41,472 nucleotides of DNA, taken from the NCBI GenBank assembly GCA_022790615.1, contig JAAVXK010000054.1:1-41472 (forward strand), given 5' to 3'. Both the position numbers and the translations under genes were made by a program. Positions 9,801 to 18,146 of the stretch are shown one piece after another. The stretch is from Lachnospiraceae bacterium. Its GTDB lineage: Bacteria > Bacillota > Clostridia > Lachnospirales > Lachnospiraceae. The notes below the pieces were generated by a model that ran no database searches, was not told the origin of the DNA, and saw only the letters and a list, made by a program, of their open reading frames with translations. The stretch's first letter is position 1, and the number at the start of each line of letters is the position of its first letter.

Positions 9801-9867
9801 CGAGTATAGTATCCCGTCGGATAAGGCGCATGAGTTTTCGTTTGTAATGTACGGAGTGGACAGGTGA
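6802..9867 (+). CDS. lacZ: Beta-galactosidase, glycoside hydrolase family 2
   Basis: Cytoplasmic hydrolysis of lactose or other beta-galactosides. The 1021 residues match the length of E. coli LacZ. In order: N-terminal jelly-roll (GHVQLQGY, SYVLDTEVP), two Ig-like domains, the TIM barrel with NRHDFSHVNGR, RTSHYPN and ENNLETHG, acid/base Glu466 in WSCGNEAFGG, nucleophile Glu533 in ICCEYSHAMGN, and the C-terminal small-chain domain (EPNFWRAPIDNDNG, WYGLGPAENY). A GGAGG site lies about 11 bases before the ATG. No sugar transporter or regulator is adjacent; the preceding structured RNA may be its leader. The next gene follows after 4 bases, so the two are probably translationally coupled. Confidence 0.93.
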   Translation: MAKNGKKFDYGIVANPEIFQVNRKEPVSTHHYENGEKLVLCLNGEYKFNFSKNYEECPQDFWEDGYDVSGWDTITVPGHVQLQGYEAPQYVNVIYPWDGHEEITPGQIPVAYNPVYSYVLDTEVPDNFLKRAYISFQGVESAFALWVNGAYVGYSEDTFDASDFDISDYVKTGKNRIAVQVFKWSSGSWLEDQDFWRLGGIFRDVYMYTTPDIHIEDIFVKTRFDKNDYSRSRLSVNMKIGDYTNTSYSYTVELAEHETDIKNKLYETDMYSYVNPVKIYEGKESSFECVVNEPKLWSAEKPNLYILIIRLHDADGNIVETVKERVGFREFKLEDGLLKINGKRIVFSGVNRHDFSHVNGRAVTKDEMEWDVRTMKRHNINAVRTSHYPNQNYFYTLCDEYGLYMIAENNLETHGSWAYPGANGLESKVIPCDYPEWHDVLLDRAASLVQTKKNHPAIVIWSCGNEAFGGKNIYDMSNYMREIDDTRLIHYEGIFWDRRYNDTSDMESQMYTATKNIEKFLAENPDKPFICCEYSHAMGNSCGGHSYYTTLAENNPRYQGGFIWDFIDQAIQDTSYSGQQYLAFGGDFDDRPADDNFCVNGILFADRTLSPKMPEVKYNYQNIRIEITGNRIKIINKSLFTDTSEYDCTLALYNNGVHVATESITAKAEPLRSAEVEIPQSITEKAEMLYGDITYIVLFTLKHDTVWAEKGYEIAFGQYTFIKNAIPAKEDASAVRLLNCDYTIGVKGADYSAIFHKFAGLISYKYKDVEMLKSPLEPNFWRAPIDNDNGNGMKFRDTFWKTASMYKKPEFVGAHMDGNAAVIEYTYAFALNDEVKIDMRYTAHEDGRIEVAMSYKGYEDLPEIPEYGITVKVKPEFNMQTWYGLGPAENYRDRNNGCKLGIYNEKVSESLTPYVIPQECANHTAIRYTKVTDENGFGLCFESKDAPGYMEGSVLPYTPHELENARHIYELPPVNYSVVKLAKEQMGIGGDDSWGSRPHDEYSIPSDKAHEFSFVMYGVDR

Positions 9868-9871
9868 GAGG

Positions 9872-12478
9872 ATGGATGGCAGCAGGCTTACTATATCAAT
9901 ACTGGCGCATGTTGACGCGGGTAAAACTACGCTCGCCGAGAGTTTTTTATATCTCGGCGGCGTTATAAGGAAGCCCGGAAGGGTGGACAACAGGGATTCG
10001 TTTCTCGATAACCATGACATAGAGCGTGAGCGGGGGATAACCGTATTCTCAAAGCAGGCTGAGCTTGTATTCAGCGGCAGGAAAGTTACGCTTTTGGATA
10101 CGCCGGGACACGTCGATTTTTCAGCCGAGATGGAGAGGACACTGCAGGTTACGGACTACGCCATACTTGTCATAAGCGGCAGCGACGGCGTGCAGAGCCA
10201 TGTTGTAACGCTGTGGAGACTGTTGAAGCTATATAAAATTCCGGTATTTATATTTGTAAATAAAATGGACCAGCCGGACAATAATCCGGACATAATTATG
10301 GATGAGCTGAAAAACAGGCTTGCCCCGGAATGTGTGGATTTTACGCACTGCAAAGATAAGTCTGGAGGCGATTTTTACGAGGAGGCTGCAATGTGCAGCG
10401 AAGAGGCTCTCGACGAGTATATCGGAACGCAGGCTGTATCTGCCGGAACGATAACGGAGATGATACGGAACAGGAAGATATTTCCATGTTTTTTTGGTTC
10501 GGCGCTAAAAATTACGGGCGTCAGCGAATTCATGGAGGGAATCGGAACATACACCCGCACACCGGTGTACGGCGGTGAGTTTGCGGCAAAAGTATATAAA
10601 ATAACGAGGGATAATCAGGGAAACAGGCTCACACATGTCAAGTTGACAGGTGGGAGCCTTACTCCTAAGATGATAATAGATGGAGAGAAGGTCAATCAGA
10701 TTCGGATATATTCGGGAGAAGGCTACGAGAGTGTGAATGAAGCGTCTGCCGGAGAGATATGCGCGATTACGGGTCTTGACAATACGTTCTGCGGACAAGG
10801 GCTTGGAGAAGAACCCGATTCCGACGCGCCCATGCTTGAGCCCGTCATGGTATACAGGCTTATTCTGCCTGATTCATGTAACGTACATGATATGTATAAC
10901 AGATTGCGGCAACTTGAGGAGGAAGAACCGGAATTACAGATAGAGTGGAACGAGCAGGCGGGCGAGATAAACGTCAAGCTTATGGGCGAGATTCAGACGG
11001 GAGTTCTGGAGCGAATCATTAGGGAAAGATTCGATACGAAGGTATCGTTTGACGCCGGAAGCATTGTATATAAGGAAACTATCGCGCGTATGACCGAGGG
11101 AGTCGGACACTATGAGCCGCTAAAGCATTACGCAGAGGTACATTTGATTATTGAGCCTGCGGAGCGCGGCAGCGGCGTCACGATAGAGACGGACTGCAGT
11201 GAGGATGAGCTTGCGGGCAACTGGCAGCGGCTGATTGTAAGCAATCTCTCGGACAAGGTTCACAGGGGGGTTCTTACCGGCGGCGAGCTGACTGATGTGA
11301 AGATTACAGTCGTCGGCGGTCGCGCCCATCTAAAGCATACGGAAGGCGGGGATTTCAGGCAGGCTTCGTACAGGGCGGTCAGACATGCGCTTATGAAAGC
11401 GGGATGCGTTCTGCTTGAACCGATGTACAGCTATAGGCTTGAGATTTCAGCCGATATGATTGGACGCGCCATGACCGATATACAGAAGATGCACGGCACG
11501 TTCGGCGAGCCCTCGGCTGACGGAGAAATCACTTATATAGAAGGGGTATGCCCGGTCGCCACTATGCGCGGCTATCACACGGAGCTTGCCGCTTACTCGA
11601 AAGGAATGGGAAGACTGTTCTGCAGTCTTTGCGGATACGGGGAATGTCACAATCCGGAGGAGGTGGTATCCTGTTCGGGATATGATGCCGAGGCGGATAT
11701 CGCGAATCCTGCAGGTTCCGTGTTCTGTTCGCATGGGGCGGGGGTTTATGTGCCATGGGAGCAGGTCGAGGATTATATGCATGTGGAAAAAAAATATATC
11801 GGCCGCGATATTAAACCTGAAATACCGGCTGCGGCGTACCACTCGGAACCGGAGAGTTACCAGGCCGTATCGCTCCACGGTTTTTCCGATAAGGAGCTCG
11901 AAGATATATTTGTAAAAACCTACGGTGAGATAAAGCATAAGAGGGAAACCGCCGTAAAGCGCACCGTTGATTATGACAGGCCGCCCGAGCCGCGCTCTCA
12001 CGAGGCAAAGAGAAATTCTTCCGCAAAAAAAGCGAAAGAGGACTATCTTCTTGTCGACGGATATAATATAATATTTGCATGGGATGAGTTAAAGGACCTT
12101 GCGGCTGATAACCTTGACAGCGCAAGGACAAAGCTGTTAGATATTATGTGTAACTATCAGGGCTATAAAAACGTTACGGTCATTGTCGTGTTCGACGCTT
12201 ACAGGGTAAAGGGGAAAAGCAGGGAGGTTATGGAGTACAACAACATACACGTCGTGTATACAAAGGAGGCCGAGACGGCGGACCAGTATATTGAGAAGAC
12301 CGTACATAAGCTCGGCGGTAATCATAATGTCACGGTGGCGACTTCGGACGCGCTTGAACAGATAATAATATTTGGACAGGGCGCGGTGCGGCTGTCGGCG
12401 GCGGGGCTTCTTGCCGAGGTGCGCGCTGTGGAGGAGGAGATTCGGGATATACAGTATAATAATTCTTTGAAATCATGA
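9872..12478 (+). CDS. TetM/EF-G-type ribosomal GTPase fused to NYN (YacP/Rae1-like) nuclease domain
   Basis: 868 residues. The first part of about 650 is a ribosomal-protection-type translational GTPase with G1 AHVDAGKTT, G2 RERGIT, G3 DTPGHVDF, G4 NKMD, EF-G domain II and the domain III-V region. Residues about 724-868 form an NYN/PIN-like domain: LVDGYNIIF (Asp729), VVFDAY, ETADQYIE and VATSDALEQ supply the usual acidic residues. Classical TetM/TetO are about 640 residues and lack this tail. In Bacillus the related YacP/Rae1 cuts mRNA in the ribosomal A site, so the fusion may bring a nuclease to stalled ribosomes. That, and any tetracycline resistance, is inference. It starts 4 bases after lacZ. 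Confidence 0.85.
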   Translation: MDGSRLTISILAHVDAGKTTLAESFLYLGGVIRKPGRVDNRDSFLDNHDIERERGITVFSKQAELVFSGRKVTLLDTPGHVDFSAEMERTLQVTDYAILVISGSDGVQSHVVTLWRLLKLYKIPVFIFVNKMDQPDNNPDIIMDELKNRLAPECVDFTHCKDKSGGDFYEEAAMCSEEALDEYIGTQAVSAGTITEMIRNRKIFPCFFGSALKITGVSEFMEGIGTYTRTPVYGGEFAAKVYKITRDNQGNRLTHVKLTGGSLTPKMIIDGEKVNQIRIYSGEGYESVNEASAGEICAITGLDNTFCGQGLGEEPDSDAPMLEPVMVYRLILPDSCNVHDMYNRLRQLEEEEPELQIEWNEQAGEINVKLMGEIQTGVLERIIRERFDTKVSFDAGSIVYKETIARMTEGVGHYEPLKHYAEVHLIIEPAERGSGVTIETDCSEDELAGNWQRLIVSNLSDKVHRGVLTGGELTDVKITVVGGRAHLKHTEGGDFRQASYRAVRHALMKAGCVLLEPMYSYRLEISADMIGRAMTDIQKMHGTFGEPSADGEITYIEGVCPVATMRGYHTELAAYSKGMGRLFCSLCGYGECHNPEEVVSCSGYDAEADIANPAGSVFCSHGAGVYVPWEQVEDYMHVEKKYIGRDIKPEIPAAAYHSEPESYQAVSLHGFSDKELEDIFVKTYGEIKHKRETAVKRTVDYDRPPEPRSHEAKRNSSAKKAKEDYLLVDGYNIIFAWDELKDLAADNLDSARTKLLDIMCNYQGYKNVTVIVVFDAYRVKGKSREVMEYNNIHVVYTKEAETADQYIEKTVHKLGGNHNVTVATSDALEQIIIFGQGAVRLSAAGLLAEVRAVEEEIRDIQYNNSLKS

Positions 12479-12588
12479 TGATATAAGAATTATAAGAAAT
12501 CATAATGATATAGGGATTTTAAAGTTCTGCACGAGTGAAGTAAATATTGGCTAAGGCATAGTATATAACATATATAAGGGGGAGTATT

Positions 12589-13095
12589 ATGGGATTCACA
12601 GAATTGGCTTTGAGACAGGGGGAAAGACTCCTTATGTCAGGAGCGGCAAACAAATGGCAGACTGTCGGAAGTAAGGGAGGAAAACTTTTTCTTACCGACC
12701 AAAGAATAGTTTTTCAGGCGCATGGACTTAATTTTGGCTCCAAATTTGATGAGTATGAACTGTCTGAAATTCAAACACAAGGGAATACCGTCAATATTAA
12801 AACTACGTCAAATATAATTTCTTTCAATATAACATTTTATACAAAGTCTGGCGAGAAACTTTCATTTGTTGTTAAAAGAAACCAGAAGAATGAGTGGATT
12901 AGACAAATTACCGAAGCGATATCTACGTTTACCTGCGCAGGAATTTCCATGCCTGAAAATATTCCGCAGGCAGAAATTTCAAACATCACTGCCCGGATTA
13001 AAGTTGTTCAATGCGAAGGATGCGGCGCTTTTGTGATTGTTACTTCGGGAAATGCCGTTTCATGTGATTATTGCGGCAGGCCCACTGCAGGTTAA
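12589..13095 (+). CDS. GRAM/PH-like domain protein with C-terminal zinc ribbon
   Basis: 168 residues, with a GGGGGAG site 5-8 bases before ATG. Residues about 1-115 look like a bacterial GRAM/PH-like domain: an early hydrophobic strand, KGGKLFLTDQRIVFQAHG, which is the usual signature, then strands ending in WIRQITEAI. The C-terminus has CEGCGAF...CDYCGRP, a four-cysteine zinc ribbon. No signal peptide or membrane segment is seen, so it is probably cytosolic or peripheral at the membrane. The biochemical role is unknown. It is separated by about 110 bases from the GTPase gene and seems to have its own unit, followed by a hairpin. Confidence 0.65.
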   Translation: MGFTELALRQGERLLMSGAANKWQTVGSKGGKLFLTDQRIVFQAHGLNFGSKFDEYELSEIQTQGNTVNIKTTSNIISFNITFYTKSGEKLSFVVKRNQKNEWIRQITEAISTFTCAGISMPENIPQAEISNITARIKVVQCEGCGAFVIVTSGNAVSCDYCGRPTAG

Positions 13096-13122
13096 ATCAA
13101 CTGCATACCCATAGCAGTTGAT
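13096..13122 (+). terminator. Stem-loop after GRAM-like gene
   Basis: ATCAACTGC (13096-13104) pairs perfectly with GCAGTTGAT (13114-13122) around a 9-base loop, starting at the base after the stop codon. A U-run is missing, so termination would be weak; mRNA 3'-end protection is an alternative. Confidence 0.5.
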
Positions 13123-13183
13123 GAAAATATATAATCGTTTATAAGATTGAAATATAATAAAAGAAAAGAAAGGACAAAATATA

Positions 13184-15202
13184 ATGAAAGGCAGGATTTT
13201 ACGTATTAATAAAAAAATAATATCCATTATGGTTATTGGCGCACTCCTTGCAGGACTTACCTGCCATGCGCCGCGGCATGTTTCGGCGGGGGGACAATTT
13301 TCAGCCGTATACAATGTAACAGCAAAGGAATTTGGGGCAAAGCGCGGCAAGGACAGCACGGCTGCGATTCAGAAAGCGCTTGATAAGGCGGCCAAAAAGG
13401 GAACGTCAAAAAAACAGGCGCAGGTATATATTCCGTCCGGAACCTATTACATTACAAAGACGTTAAGCATTAACTCCAATACCTATCTTAAATGTGATAA
13501 AAAGACTAAGATAATAAAAAAGAACAAAAAGGCGCTTTATATGCTGCGCACTGCAAAGAATGGCAAGAAAGGAAAAAAAGGATATAATAATGTAAAAAAT
13601 GTTACGGTGGACGGCGGAACATGGGATGCAAGGTTCCTGAAATACAATAAGGAAACCGGAGGAAGCTTATTTTTTTTCGTGCATTCGAGGAATCTTACAT
13701 TTACGAATCTTACGCTTAGGAACAACTATGGAACGCATCTTCTTGAGCTCGGAGGGGACAGGGATGTACAAATAAAGGGATGTACGTTTTACGGATTTAA
13801 AAAGAGCAGCAACAATGACGACAAGGAGGCCATACAGCTTGACGTATGCCACAATTATAAGATTCTGCCGGACGGCATGCCGTATGACGATACTCCATGC
13901 ATGAACGTAACGATTGAGGACAACGAGATATACGGTTATCCGAGGGCGATAGGTTCCCATTCGCTTGTCAAGGGCATTTATCCGTCGAATATCACGATAG
14001 CAGGTAACAATATCCACGACATCAGCCAGAATGCTGTATATGCGTACAATTACAGGAATCTCAAGGTGACAGGCAATACGTTTGACAAGGTGTATGCAGG
14101 CGTCGTGTTCAAATCATATGCCACGGAGGGCAAACAGACGATCTTTAACAGAAATAAGGGCGTCAAAGCGATGTCACTGCCAGAAGGTAAATATAACCTT
14201 GAAATAACGGACAATGTCATTAATACGACGAAATATGACGTCGGAAAAGAGACAATGCAGCTCGGTGTATTTGTATATGGCACTGACCAATACGTGATTG
14301 ACGGCGTTAATATATCGAACAATACAATAAACAGCGCAAGCACGGGAATCTATATGAGATATGCGGGCAAAGGTACGGTATCCGGCAATACATGCACGAG
14401 GAATAACAATTCTTCCGGTGGTAAATTCCTTGTGGACGCTTACAAGTTCCTTTCATGCAACGACTTAGACGTTCTGAACAATTCGGTTAAGGGAAACGGC
14501 AACCTGTTTGATAACGGAATGGCGCTGCGGGGAAACAGCCGGAATATAAAACTGACAGGTAATACTATAGAGTGGGCCGGGAAACATGGTATAGGAGTGT
14601 ATGAAGGTTCGGTGGCAGTGATAACCGGTAATTCGATTCGCGCGTCCGGACAGCACGGCATAACCGTGATGGATCAATCCTCGGCAAACATGGACGGTAA
14701 TTCCATTCTGTCAAGCGTGGTAAATGGAATCACGGTACTCGGCTCTGACGCGGCAATCAATAATAATACGGTTTCGGGAAGCGGACAGACCGGAATATCC
14801 GTACAAAACCAGTCGTCAATATCCGCTCTGACGAATAATACCATTACCGGTAATACAGGAAAAGCGATTGCGTTGAACGCTTCTTCGGCGCCTGATGTGA
14901 GAGGCAATACAATAGAAATACAGGGAGGCAGCGCCGTAACCGTAGTTGGGGGAACATGTAATATATCGTCGGTAAGAGGCGTCACCGTTTCGGAAATATC
15001 TGCGGGTCAGGAAAGCATAACCGGAACGATACAGCTTGAAGCTCCGGTATATGCACTGATAGACGGAATCAGATATGATGCGGTTATGTCGAAGAAATCA
15101 TACAGTATAAAAATTCCGAAACAGCCTTACGGAAAGACGGTTACGGTTATGCAGGAGGACGCTTACGGCAACAAGTATACGAATACAAAGACGGTACGGT
15201 AA
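13184..15202 (+). CDS. Secreted right-handed parallel beta-helix protein
   Basis: 672 residues. The basic N-terminus (MKGRILRINKK) and hydrophobic core to about residue 30 form a signal peptide cleaved near VSAGG. It opens with a pectate-lyase-type cap (NVTAKEFGAKRGKDSTAAIQ, then IPSGTYYITKTL). A long run of PbH1-type coils follows, with asparagine ladders such as ITDNVINTT, ISNNTINSA, LTGNTIEWA, ITGNSIRAS and LTNNTITGNT, roughly residues 130-590, and a small C-terminal beta domain. Such folds occur in polysaccharide lyases and GH28-like enzymes, but no complete catalytic triad could be assigned. It probably acts on a plant or host polysaccharide outside the cell; substrate unknown. The ribosome binding site is AGAAAGGA. 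Confidence 0.8.
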   Translation: MKGRILRINKKIISIMVIGALLAGLTCHAPRHVSAGGQFSAVYNVTAKEFGAKRGKDSTAAIQKALDKAAKKGTSKKQAQVYIPSGTYYITKTLSINSNTYLKCDKKTKIIKKNKKALYMLRTAKNGKKGKKGYNNVKNVTVDGGTWDARFLKYNKETGGSLFFFVHSRNLTFTNLTLRNNYGTHLLELGGDRDVQIKGCTFYGFKKSSNNDDKEAIQLDVCHNYKILPDGMPYDDTPCMNVTIEDNEIYGYPRAIGSHSLVKGIYPSNITIAGNNIHDISQNAVYAYNYRNLKVTGNTFDKVYAGVVFKSYATEGKQTIFNRNKGVKAMSLPEGKYNLEITDNVINTTKYDVGKETMQLGVFVYGTDQYVIDGVNISNNTINSASTGIYMRYAGKGTVSGNTCTRNNNSSGGKFLVDAYKFLSCNDLDVLNNSVKGNGNLFDNGMALRGNSRNIKLTGNTIEWAGKHGIGVYEGSVAVITGNSIRASGQHGITVMDQSSANMDGNSILSSVVNGITVLGSDAAINNNTVSGSGQTGISVQNQSSISALTNNTITGNTGKAIALNASSAPDVRGNTIEIQGGSAVTVVGGTCNISSVRGVTVSEISAGQESITGTIQLEAPVYALIDGIRYDAVMSKKSYSIKIPKQPYGKTVTVMQEDAYGNKYTNTKTVR

Positions 15203-15328
15203 GAGGAACATATATTTAACGCCGGCGACGAATATATATGAACTTTGACAATGAATATTCTGCGTGATTTTGCCCAATATCAACAAGACATGACACGCCC
15301 TGGGAATTCATTTGAACGGAAAGAGACT

Positions 15329-17053
15329 ATGAACAATAATTTAAAAAAAATGATTGGCTATTATAAGCCGTATATGAATATTTTTGCCGCGGACATGTTT
15401 TTTGCAATCGTGTCAGCGGGTGTGGCACTCGTTATACCGCTCGTTGTCAGATATGTGACGAATACGCTCATTTATAAGGATTCCGACACCATAATGAGGG
15501 AGCTCATCTATATAGCGGGATTTTTGGCCGTACTTGTGATTGCGGACTGTTACAGCAAGTACTTTATCGGCAATTACGGACATGTTATGGGTGCGAAGAT
15601 GGAGTACGATATGCGCTCGGAGCTGTTCGACCATATGCAGAAGCTGTCATTTTCATTTTATGACGACGCAAAGGTAGGCCAGCTTATGAGCAGGATTACC
15701 ACGGACCTGTTCGACATAACGGAACTTCTTCACCACGGACCTGAAAATATACTGTTGTCGCTGCTTAAAATTACGGGTGCGCTCATAATATTGTCGGGTA
15801 TAAGCGGATGGCTTACAATTGCGGCATTTGCAGTGCTTCCTATCATGTTTGTGTTTGCGTTTATACTCAATAAAAAAATGAGGCGGGCATTCCGCCTCAA
15901 CAGGGAGACGATAGCGGAGATTAACGCCCAGATAGAGGACAACCTGTCAGGCATACGCGTAGTAAAATCATTTGCAAACGAGACTCTTGAAAATGAAAAG
16001 TTCCGTGTCGGAAACGACGGTTTTCTTTCGGCCAAGAAAAACAGCTACAGGTATATGGGCGCGTTCCAGTCGGGAGTTTCGGCGTTTACCACGCTGATAC
16101 AGGTATGCGTTATCATTGCGGGGGCAATACTTATAGCGTATAAAAAGATTGATATACCTGACCTTATTACATTTCTGCTCTATATAGGCGTATTTACCGA
16201 ACCTATCAGAACCCTCGTTGATTTCACGGAGCAGTTCCAGAATGGATATACCGGATTTGAAAGATTCAGGGAAATTATGAATATTGAGCCGGATATTGCA
16301 GATATTAATGGTGCAAGGGATATTGACAATGTGCGCGGGGACGTTACGTTTGAGGATGTGTCGTTCCGTTACAACGACGGTGTTGAAAATGTACTGAATG
16401 ATGTATGCCTTGAAGTTCCGGCCGGAAAATATGTCGCGCTTGTCGGTTCGTCCGGGGCGGGTAAGACGACGCTGTGTTCGCTGATTCCGAGATTCTATGA
16501 CGTCACGGAGGGAACGATAAGGATTGACGGGACGGATATCAGGGAAATTACTTTGAAGAGCCTTAGAAAGCATATCGGGGTTGTACAGCAGGACGTATAT
16601 CTGTTTGCGGGAACAATATTTGAAAACATACTTTACGGAAAGCCCGGCGCTTCAAGGGAAGAAGTGATTGAGGCGGCAAAGAGCGCGAATGCGCATGAAT
16701 TCATTATGTCGTTTCCGGAAGGATATGAGACGGATATAGGACAGAGGGGAATCAAACTTTCAGGCGGTCAGAAGCAGAGGCTTTCGATTGCAAGGGTATT
16801 TTTGAAAAATCCTCCGATACTTATATTTGACGAGGCAACCTCGGCGCTTGACAACGAAAGCGAGAGGGTTGTGCAGTCGTCTCTTGAGAAGCTCGCAAAA
16901 AACCGTACGACATTTGTTATAGCGCACAGGCTTACTACGATAAAAAATGCGGAGCGGATACTCGTTCTTACGCAGAACGGCATAGAGGAATCGGGAACGC
17001 ATACGGAACTCATTGCAAAGGGCGGAATATACGAAAAATTATATAACGTGTAA
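15329..17053 (+). CDS. ABC exporter, fused membrane and ATPase domains
   Basis: Half-transporter of the MsbA/multidrug type. The start at 15329 (MNNNLKKMIGYYKPY) is chosen because GGAAAG lies just upstream and it gives the usual 574 residues; an in-frame extension to 15251 or TTG 15245 lacks a ribosome binding site. Six membrane segments lie in residues about 15-290, followed by the ATPase: Walker A GSSGAGKTT, Q-loop VVQQDVYLF, signature LSGGQKQRLSIARVFL, Walker B ILIFDEATSALD, H-loop IAHRL. It is single, so it is probably a homodimer. No peptidase domain is present. The substrate is unknown; the neighbours give no clue. Confidence 0.85.
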   Translation: MNNNLKKMIGYYKPYMNIFAADMFFAIVSAGVALVIPLVVRYVTNTLIYKDSDTIMRELIYIAGFLAVLVIADCYSKYFIGNYGHVMGAKMEYDMRSELFDHMQKLSFSFYDDAKVGQLMSRITTDLFDITELLHHGPENILLSLLKITGALIILSGISGWLTIAAFAVLPIMFVFAFILNKKMRRAFRLNRETIAEINAQIEDNLSGIRVVKSFANETLENEKFRVGNDGFLSAKKNSYRYMGAFQSGVSAFTTLIQVCVIIAGAILIAYKKIDIPDLITFLLYIGVFTEPIRTLVDFTEQFQNGYTGFERFREIMNIEPDIADINGARDIDNVRGDVTFEDVSFRYNDGVENVLNDVCLEVPAGKYVALVGSSGAGKTTLCSLIPRFYDVTEGTIRIDGTDIREITLKSLRKHIGVVQQDVYLFAGTIFENILYGKPGASREEVIEAAKSANAHEFIMSFPEGYETDIGQRGIKLSGGQKQRLSIARVFLKNPPILIFDEATSALDNESERVVQSSLEKLAKNRTTFVIAHRLTTIKNAERILVLTQNGIEESGTHTELIAKGGIYEKLYNV

Positions 17054-17108
17054 CTATGTATTTATGCAAATTTTAATGTGATTAGGCAATACTGTGATTC
17101 ATTAACAA

Positions 17109-17275
17109 GACGTAATTGTGATATTTCAATTTTAGTATAATGACTTCTTAACACTGATGTAAATTGTGGTATTTAAATTTTGCAGTATCAAGACATTAAC
17201 ACCGATGTAATTATGGTATTTCATTTTTGCAGTATGCAGTATAATGATAGTAACGCCGATGTAAATTGAGATATC
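17109..17275. repeat. Degenerate 47-54 bp tandem repeats in a gene-free stretch
   Basis: The 334 bases between the ABC gene and the flavoprotein gene hold no ORF. About 3.5 imperfect copies start at 17109, 17156, 17204 and 17258, each beginning GATGTAAATTGTGGTATTT or a variant, often running into TTTTGCAGTAT and ending TAACACC or TAACGCC. The AT content is very high. No hairpin terminator or clear promoter is visible, and the role is unknown. Confidence 0.6.
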
Positions 17276-17387
17276 GCACTTATTAATACTTTGCTTGAGC
17301 GGCATAGTTGCGTAATGACGTATTTTATGATGAACATTTATTTAAGTTTTAAAATATTATGATAAGTTATTTCAGGAGGTCGTTTAT

Positions 17388-17993
17388 ATGAGTAAGGAAG
17401 CGATGGATAAATTGACATATGGTCTGTTTGTCCTCACTGCGAAAGAGGGGGACAAAGATAACGGATGTATCGTGAATACCGTGAGTCAGGTTACGATAAC
17501 TCCAAACCGCATAGCAGCCGTTGTCGATAAAAAGAATTACACGCACGATATGATTATGAGGACAAAAGAGTTTAACGCATCCGTCCTTACGGAACAGTCA
17601 AAGTTTGACACTTACAGGCACTGGGGCTTCCAAAGCGGGGCTGATGTGGATAAAACGGAACAGATTACGTTTAAGCGCTCAAAAAACGGCCTTATATATC
17701 TTACGGAGGAGACGAACGCATTTATCTCGGCAAAGGTCATTTCGTGCACGGACCTCGGAACCCACACGCTGTTTCTGGCTGACGTTACCGAGGCGGAGGT
17801 TTTATCTTCCGACGAATCCGTCACCTACAGCTACTATCGCAAAAACATTAAAACAAAACCGAAGACAGACGAGGCAAAAAAAGGTTTCGTCTGTACGGTG
17901 TGCGGCTATATATACGAGGGAGATACGCTTCCGGAGGACTTCATATGTCCGTGGTGTAACCATCCGGCAGAAGATTTTGAGCCGTTGGAGTGA
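17388..17993 (+). CDS. Flavin reductase-like domain fused to rubredoxin (Hrb-type)
   Basis: 201 residues. Residues 1-150 form the FMN-binding split-barrel flavin reductase domain (YGLFVLTAKEGDKDNGCIVNTVSQVT, in two parts; FNASVLTEQSKFDTYRHWGF; GTHTLFLADVTEAE). Residues about 160-201 are a rubredoxin: CTVCGYIYEG...CPWCNHPAEDFE, with four iron-binding cysteines. This matches high-molecular-weight rubredoxin, which passes electrons from NADH systems to flavodiiron proteins or rubrerythrins in oxygen and peroxide defence of anaerobes. It has an AGGAGG site 8-10 bases upstream and appears monocistronic. Confidence 0.85.
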   Translation: MSKEAMDKLTYGLFVLTAKEGDKDNGCIVNTVSQVTITPNRIAAVVDKKNYTHDMIMRTKEFNASVLTEQSKFDTYRHWGFQSGADVDKTEQITFKRSKNGLIYLTEETNAFISAKVISCTDLGTHTLFLADVTEAEVLSSDESVTYSYYRKNIKTKPKTDEAKKGFVCTVCGYIYEGDTLPEDFICPWCNHPAEDFEPLE

Positions 17994-18146
17994 CGCCGCC
18001 CGGCGCTGAGTATCATTCAGCCGCCTTGCAGACTGAATATTTATTCTGCGTAATTTGGCTGAAAATGGCAGGCGCTGTTCGTTTGGCGTAACGATGACTG
18101 CTATTATGGTTATAAGCCTGATTATACTTTTAAATGAGGAAATAGC

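Noticed and set aside
11586-11915. Plus-strand ORF of 109 codons inside the GTPase gene
   Set aside because: Arg-rich out-of-frame shadow of conserved EF-G-like sequence.
9872-12478. Plain tetracycline resistance gene tet(M)-like
   Set aside because: The NYN fusion, the 868-residue length and the lack of a resistance leader region or mobile context do not fit; kept as a GTPase-nuclease fusion.
17109-17275. CRISPR array
   Set aside because: Repeats are degenerate, the period changes, there are no distinct spacers and no cas genes.
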